In this document: piece by piece, positions 58,995 to 64,000 of the stretch
Numbering within the stretch: the stretch's first letter is position 1
Layout: the number at the start of each line of letters is the position of its first letter
Assembly (NCBI RefSeq): GCF_003858655.1
Contig: NZ_RQXV01000002.1
Location: 124,001-188,000, forward strand
DNA length: 64,000 nucleotides
Reading direction: 5' to 3'
From: Amphritea balenae
GTDB lineage: Bacteria > Pseudomonadota > Gammaproteobacteria > Pseudomonadales > Balneatricaceae
Notes under the pieces: generated by a model
Databases searched by the model: none
Told to the model about the DNA's origin: nothing
The model's input: only the letters and a program-made list of their open reading frames with translations
Translations under genes and position numbers: made by a program

Positions 58995-61880
58995 TTAAGA
59001 TTCATTTTCAATTGAGTTTTTCCTGTTTTGCAATCGCGCTGTAATAGTTGCCTGATCTTCAGTTGCCGGGCCAGGTTTGCCGATCAGATAGCCCTGAGCA
59101 TAACGTACGCCAAGTTCCTGTAGGGTCTGCATGATTTGGGGTGTTTCAACAAACTCGCCGATGGTCAGCATATCGAAGCCTTTAACCATTTCAGTCAGAC
59201 AGCGCACAAAGGTTTGCTCTTGCGGGCTGTTAACAATCTCGCGGATATAAGAGCCATCCAGTTTAACGTAGGTGAGTGGCATCTGTTTCAAATAGCTGAA
59301 AGATGAAAAGCCCACGCCAAAATCATCCAGAGCAATTTTACAGCCGTGTTTCGCAAGCTGTCTTAAAATTTTCTGGGCGGATTCGAAGTCTTCGAGAAAA
59401 GCCGTTTCAGTAATCTCAATGATCAGTTGTTGAGGCCGTATTTTGTAGGTTGCACATAAACTCAGGAACAGGCTGATGAAGTCAGGAGACTGGATGCTCG
59501 GCGCAGATATGTTAACTGCCAGGGTAATCTGTTGATCTTTGTGCCGTTGATTATGTTGTGCCAGGTGCATCATGCTCTGGGTTAGCACCCACTTGTCGAT
59601 ATCCCAGATTAACCCGGTCCGTTCTGCTACCGGAATAAAGTCCCCTGGAGGGATAATTTCCCCATCAGGCATTTGTAATCTCAACAGTACTTCGTAATGA
59701 CATATCTGATGATTGTCGATATTGATAATGGGCTGGAACCAGAGTCGGAACAGATCATCATTAAAGGCCAGACGAATCTTATCCTGCCAACTGACATCCG
59801 ACTTGATACGATGAATGATCGCTTCGGTCGAATCATACAGATGCCAGCGGCCCTGGCCATTTTGTTTAGCGTTGTACATTGCCATATCCGCGCTGGCCAG
59901 TAATTCCTCATCTTTACTGCCATGCTGCGGATACATTGCACAACCAATGCTGCAACTAAAGTGCTGGCGTCCACCGTTACTAAGGCTCACCTCTGTATTC
60001 AGCCGTTCACTCATGTTTTCCATCACTTTAGTCGCTTCAGCCTTGCTTACGCGGGGTAGAAGGATAGTAAATTCATCGCCGCCAAGACGGGCAACGAAGT
60101 CCGTTCCGCGGGTGTTTTTTTGCAGAATACGAGCAATTTTTCGTAGCACCTGATCGCCTACCCCGTGACCTGCGGTATCATTGATCGACTTGAAACGATC
60201 GACATCGATAAACAGCAGAGCGCCGTTCCTGCCGTTATTCAGTGCCTGATTCAGATGGTTCTGAAAATCCCTGCGGTTATGCAGCCCTGTTAACGTGTCG
60301 TGGCTGGCCAGCCATGAAAGCTTCTGTTCAGCTTCCATACGATCAGTCAGGTCCATGCCGATTGAGAGGATAGACTGTTCACCTGATTGCTCTTCGATCA
60401 GGGAGTGCATCCAGGTAATATATCTTAATGAACCGTAGCGATCATGGAGCTGGGCTTCATGTTGATAAATTGTCAGCTCCTTGCGGCAAAGCAACTGCAC
60501 TTTTTCGATGTGATCATCCGGCAGAGAGTTTTCTCTGTGCAGGCTGATGAAAGAGTCAGTCTGTGACAGCGTTGGTTTGCGGTGTAGCCAGCTGGTCATT
60601 TTGCGGCCCCAGTGGTTCATCGTATGTACCTGGCCATTGCTGCTCTGGGTCACGATAATCAGTGGTGCGGTATCCAGTAGTTTCGCCATAAACTGACGAG
60701 CTTCGACCTGTTTGCTCATCTGTTGTTCTAACTGGTCTGCGTGCTGCTGTACTTCCTGTTGTAATACTTCAAATTCATCAGATAGCTGTAGAACTTTATA
60801 CTCAACCAGGTCCAGTTCATCGGTGAGTATGCTTTTCTTTGAGATATTGATGGTACGGCGTACCGCGTCAAACTTGTGTTCAGATAACATGGGCAGGGCA
60901 GCGGCCAGGCGGTGCAGTCGTTGGGTCGGTCGCCATATCAGCAGTAATAGCATCAGTTCTGAAAAGATCAGACCTCCTAGCCCGGAGGCTATGCCGTTAG
61001 TGATCGCAGCAGACAAATCTTTCTTTTCGTTTGTAATATTGGTCAGGGAGAGGAGTACGGGGGGATTTCCCAGGATGTTTTGATGCAGCTGAGTGATTTT
61101 CTGGATACGGTAAGGAGTGCCTGAGCTTGTTGTTAAAAGGGTGCTGTTGGGCTCGGGTAGTAGTGCCATACTTTTTTTAATTAACGGATTAAGGGTTTCA
61201 AATTGATTCAGCGCCCAGATACTCATGCCCCAGTCAGTCAGGTTTCGATCGTTATCGATGTCCTTCCCCGCTTTAAGGATGGCCAGATTCCTGCCTGTAA
61301 GCAGTTTAAACCGGGTAGCAAGGCTGCTTATACTCTGGCCAATTGCGATTACGCCGCGGGATCCATTATTGAGTATGAAAGGTTCTATGACGAACAGGGT
61401 GCATTGGATTTCGCAGATCAGGAAATTAACCGGTTGCTCATCGGTTGCTGATAGTATGACCTGCTCGGTGATGAGGTTAATGACCTGGTCGCCGATCTGA
61501 TAGGTTGTGTGATAGCCACCCTGGTCATTTCCTGTCTTATCAAACAGGTGCAAATAGTGGAGGTCGAGATTGAGTGATAAATTTTGCCAGTGCTCCTGTA
61601 GTGCTGACTCAAGTGATACCTTATCGTTTTTATTCAGGGCCTGGTCAATGTTACTCATATTAGGAATCAGCACTGCTATTTGCTGTAGCTGCAGATGGCT
61701 GTCACTGAGTAGTTCGGCGATAGCCAGATCATCCTGATGGCTCTGGTTTGCGGCACGTTCTTCGGCCTGATTCAGTAACGTAAAGGTGTACAGCACAACT
61801 ATCCCGGTACAGATGAATACCAGGATAGCACTGAGGAAAGTAACGGCTTTCCATTTTATGCTGAAACCTATTTTATTCAT
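58995..61880 (-). CDS. Membrane GGDEF-EAL c-di-GMP protein
   Basis: A 961-aa protein. Helices at about 10-32 and 292-315 enclose a periplasmic sensor of roughly 255 residues. Then a coiled coil (about 355-395), a PAS-like domain (395-510), GGDEF (ARLGGDEFTILL, with RGTD as inhibitory site) and an EAL domain whose signature reads YEVLLRL rather than EAL, with ALDDFGVGFSSFSYL and EITETAF retained. Phosphodiesterase activity is therefore plausible. It is the third gene of an operon with the porin and the phosphate-binding-like protein, which suggests that the sensor reads a signal supplied by those two. Confidence 0.9.
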   Translation of the reverse strand: MNKIGFSIKWKAVTFLSAILVFICTGIVVLYTFTLLNQAEERAANQSHQDDLAIAELLSDSHLQLQQIAVLIPNMSNIDQALNKNDKVSLESALQEHWQNLSLNLDLHYLHLFDKTGNDQGGYHTTYQIGDQVINLITEQVILSATDEQPVNFLICEIQCTLFVIEPFILNNGSRGVIAIGQSISSLATRFKLLTGRNLAILKAGKDIDNDRNLTDWGMSIWALNQFETLNPLIKKSMALLPEPNSTLLTTSSGTPYRIQKITQLHQNILGNPPVLLSLTNITNEKKDLSAAITNGIASGLGGLIFSELMLLLLIWRPTQRLHRLAAALPMLSEHKFDAVRRTINISKKSILTDELDLVEYKVLQLSDEFEVLQQEVQQHADQLEQQMSKQVEARQFMAKLLDTAPLIIVTQSSNGQVHTMNHWGRKMTSWLHRKPTLSQTDSFISLHRENSLPDDHIEKVQLLCRKELTIYQHEAQLHDRYGSLRYITWMHSLIEEQSGEQSILSIGMDLTDRMEAEQKLSWLASHDTLTGLHNRRDFQNHLNQALNNGRNGALLFIDVDRFKSINDTAGHGVGDQVLRKIARILQKNTRGTDFVARLGGDEFTILLPRVSKAEATKVMENMSERLNTEVSLSNGGRQHFSCSIGCAMYPQHGSKDEELLASADMAMYNAKQNGQGRWHLYDSTEAIIHRIKSDVSWQDKIRLAFNDDLFRLWFQPIINIDNHQICHYEVLLRLQMPDGEIIPPGDFIPVAERTGLIWDIDKWVLTQSMMHLAQHNQRHKDQQITLAVNISAPSIQSPDFISLFLSLCATYKIRPQQLIIEITETAFLEDFESAQKILRQLAKHGCKIALDDFGVGFSSFSYLKQMPLTYVKLDGSYIREIVNSPQEQTFVRCLTEMVKGFDMLTIGEFVETPQIMQTLQELGVRYAQGYLIGKPGPATEDQATITARLQNRKNSIENES

Positions 61881-61916
61881 TATTTAGGGGCGGTTGCCTC
61901 TCCTCAGTACTCATCT

Positions 61917-63119
61917 TTAAAAGTTATACACCAGCTGTAATACCAGCATTTGCCAGTGCTCCTTGCGGTCGGCCAAAGAGGGGTTGTCGCTCTTTGGAAG
62001 CCATAAGGTGCCGTGGGTGTTGTGGATCTCACCGCGTAGCATCCAGTTTTCAGAAATATCCCAGCGCGCGCCGACTACACGGTTTTTACCAAAGGCGATA
62101 TGGGCAGCGCCAAACAAGGGTTGATAGAATTTAGTGCCATCGGGGTCTTTCGTATCAAGGGTCTGCTCTTCGTAACGCAGGTATGTGGTCACATCCTGAC
62201 TAATACGGAAGTCGGTCTGTATATAAAAAGCCTCAGTGTTACTGAACCGGTCGGGTAACACGCCAAAATCCGTTACTTCGTTGTCTGCAGTCAGGTATTC
62301 GGCAGTCAGGGACCACTTCTCCTGATTATACTGAAATGAGTAAAGCCACATATCAGAAGCCACATGGCCGGCCCCGAAAGGATCTAATGTGCCGGGTATA
62401 TAGTCGAATTCCGGGTGGGCGTAGGTCAGCCCTAGTCGTAGGCTGCCACCCAGGTTCTCATAGAGTATACGTGCGCCGCGCATCGTAGCATCGTCAAACT
62501 TTCCCGGTAGATCTTGCTGTAATACGTAATACTCCATCTCAGTGTCGGTCCCAGTCTGACCGCTGTAAAGTTCAAAGCTGAGACTACCCCAGTCCCGGTT
62601 CAAATTACTGTAAAAGTTACCTCCGTCGGTGGCTATCAGCGAGTTACGCAACTGTTCAAAATAGATTGATGAGGGTACCGATACACCGGATCTGGCATTG
62701 GGAATATCCCGGATCAGGTTATAAAAACCGTAGGGAGTTTTGGTTCGTCCCAAACGGATGCCGCTGCGTAAACCGGCTTTATCATAAAAGCTGTAATCCA
62801 GCAGAGCATAGTCAAGACGAGGTCTACCGTCATTGGTTTTGCCCGCTTTACGCGAGGTTAGCTGGGCAGCAAAGTTCAGAGTAGGCGTTGCTTCATGGAA
62901 AATATTAATGCCTGCCTCGCGAAAATCGAAACTGCCATTCTGAGACTCACCGAAATAGTTGTTGTTCTTACTGTTGATATAGCTCTGACTAAAAAAGCCG
63001 TGTATTTCAGTACTATCGTTCAACTCAATAGCTGATACCTGAGAGCTCAAGAGAACCGATGCCATGGCACAGGTTTTGAGGATGAAGCCTGTATCGTTGC
63101 TATTGCACCTTAACAACAT
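61917..63119 (-). CDS. Outer-membrane porin-like beta-barrel protein
   Basis: A 400-aa outer-membrane protein. The signal peptide ends ASVLLSSQVSA at about residue 30. The mature part is an alternating beta pattern with aromatic girdles (IHGFFSQSYINSK, GIRLGRTKTPYGFYN) and ends in the classic C-terminal phenylalanine (MLVLQLVYNF). Its start overlaps the upstream gene's stop by 20 bp, and it lies 36 bp ahead of the GGDEF-EAL gene. Substrate unknown. Confidence 0.83.
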   Translation of the reverse strand: MLLRCNSNDTGFILKTCAMASVLLSSQVSAIELNDSTEIHGFFSQSYINSKNNNYFGESQNGSFDFREAGINIFHEATPTLNFAAQLTSRKAGKTNDGRPRLDYALLDYSFYDKAGLRSGIRLGRTKTPYGFYNLIRDIPNARSGVSVPSSIYFEQLRNSLIATDGGNFYSNLNRDWGSLSFELYSGQTGTDTEMEYYVLQQDLPGKFDDATMRGARILYENLGGSLRLGLTYAHPEFDYIPGTLDPFGAGHVASDMWLYSFQYNQEKWSLTAEYLTADNEVTDFGVLPDRFSNTEAFYIQTDFRISQDVTTYLRYEEQTLDTKDPDGTKFYQPLFGAAHIAFGKNRVVGARWDISENWMLRGEIHNTHGTLWLPKSDNPSLADRKEHWQMLVLQLVYNF

Positions 63120-63552
63120 GGCATGCTCCTTTGTCTGTTGTAGAGTTTATATAGCCGATAGCGCCGGGTGTTGAAGTAACGGCTTCTATCATTGCCTGTT
63201 CTGAGGGAACAACTGTCGGTGCTCTACCGGTCCCTGAATAAGTCAGTCGTTGCCACACCCGATCCAGCTGATATGGATAGGTTTTCAGGGCGTTAATCGA
63301 AAAACGTCGATGTAGTGGGTGTTTTGTTGGAAGCACAAATACTTTGATTAGGGTGCCGTCGGCCCAGTGTCGGGTTTTCATACCGTAGATTGCCCAGAGG
63401 TTTTGAGATGACAAAGTGACGGTGGACTGATCAGGATGAGCAATAATTTGTATTGATTCGGCACGGGCACTGCTGCCCACTGACAGGCAGAGGAACATCA
63501 TGATGCCGGTGAATAAACCGGTTTTTAAGCACTGAGACCGTTGTCGATTCAT
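63100..63552 (-). CDS. Small periplasmic phosphate-binding-like protein
   Basis: A 150-aa exported protein of the PBP-like (PstS-related) family, about half the size of a full PstS. The signal peptide is LKTGLFTGIMMFLCLSVGSSARA. The core shows LSSQNLWAIYGMKTRHWADGTLIKVFVLP, then RVWQRLTYSGTGRAPTVVPSE, then VTSTPGAIGYINSTTD, as in the phosphate ABC binding family. The ATG at 63570 is also possible. First gene of the PBP-porin-GGDEF/EAL operon. Confidence 0.78.
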   Translation of the reverse strand: MNRQRSQCLKTGLFTGIMMFLCLSVGSSARAESIQIIAHPDQSTVTLSSQNLWAIYGMKTRHWADGTLIKVFVLPTKHPLHRRFSINALKTYPYQLDRVWQRLTYSGTGRAPTVVPSEQAMIEAVTSTPGAIGYINSTTDKGACHVVKVQ

Positions 63553-63570
63553 CCAGTGAATACCGCCCAT

Positions 63571-63965
63571 ACTTGCATTAGCTTTAATGGTTAATTCAGT
63601 GTTAGTTGTGATCAGTTAAAAGTGATCATCGAGGGTATAGCTGAATCCCCTGAGCTTCAGAATAGAAGGGTTGTTGATTGAGATACATTAAAACAGCGCT
63701 TATGGATACTCATTCTGAGGAGGATAAGTTTCGTTATTGGCTACGGATATTTTAAATCATGGTTATTGTAAGGGAGCTATTGACCAACCGGGGCTTTGTC
63801 ATTCCGATCGATAGTATGGAGTCAGATATTTTGGTTATTGTTTTTAATGGTTGAGATCAGGTTTTGTAAGAATAATCATCGCCTTAGCGTCTGTGATTAG
63901 ATTCATGCTGTAATTGGTAGGTAAAAAGTCGTATTCTGTGTCAAATATTTTACGTTAAAACATGT
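63571..63965. other. Intergenic region
   Basis: About 400 bp of divergent upstream sequence between the PBP-like gene and the gene starting at the right edge. AT-rich; no operator, terminator or small gene that I can support. Confidence 0.4.
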
Positions 63966-63979
63966 AAAGGGAGTTGCGT

Positions 63980-64000
63980 GTGAATCAGTTACTGAGTGTG
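63980..64000 (+). CDS. Start of a gene cut by the window edge
   Basis: AAAGGGAG at 63966-63973 is followed after six bases by GTG AAT CAG TTA CTG AGT GTG, giving MNQLLSV. Only seven codons are visible, so the product cannot be named. An SD of this quality makes a real start likely. Confidence 0.4.

Overview
The window reads as chromosome of a free-living, probably marine, facultatively anaerobic gammaproteobacterium. I infer an Oceanospirillales/Oceanospirillaceae-type organism, because the nar locus has the Pseudomonas layout (narL-narX divergent from narK1-narK2-narGHJI-PPIase) alongside an NNP nitrate transporter paired with a phosphatase/kinase fusion, glutarate catabolism genes, and many c-di-GMP proteins. 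The genus assignment is inference. I saw no rRNA, tRNA, CRISPR array, transposase or integrase gene.

Layout. 0-13 kb: CBS/BON protein; a LysR regulator divergent from a DgcA/StcD-like demethylating flavoprotein; a Bfd-like ferredoxin; a membrane diguanylate cyclase; a Tat-exported PhoX phosphatase behind a four-repeat Pho box; the glutarate module csiR / csiD-lhgO; a zinc-ribbon membrane protein. 13-31 kb: L,D-transpeptidase plus its YcbK-like partner, purU, a P-type cation ATPase, NlpC/P60 lipoprotein, endonuclease I, a large GGDEF-EAL protein, and the nasA-like transporter followed by a PP2C/kinase fusion. 31-32.4 kb: a candidate structured RNA and a YicG-type channel protein.

32.5-35.4 kb is an array of six small, unrelated minus-strand genes separated by VCR-like attC sites: an integron cassette array without an integrase (CALIN). 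The 5' boundary of each cassette can be placed to the base, because the first bases of each cassette are complementary to the start of its own attC. The same test identifies a second, solitary cassette at 52.4-53.8 kb carrying a two-gene TIR-domain operon, a likely anti-phage module.

35.8-51 kb is the respiratory nitrate locus: narL-narX sensor/regulator, two transporters, the NarGHI enzyme with its NarJ chaperone, a parvulin-type isomerase and a beta-carbonic anhydrase. Three promoters (nasA-like, narK1, narG) share one architecture: a near-perfect FNR box with a NarL-type 7-2-7 palindrome 51-52 bp upstream of it. 51-64 kb: the TIR cassette and a neighbouring unknown gene, DinB, a cold-shock/DUF1294 protein, a small 59-aa gene, an ArsR-controlled permease, a metallo-beta-lactamase-fold protein lacking canonical ligands, a VOC protein, and a three-gene operon of phosphate-binding-like protein, porin and GGDEF-EAL protein.

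Intergenic spaces from 35.8 to 55.6 kb carry a dispersed family of CTAG-bounded hairpins (REP-like), with compensatory stem changes between copies.
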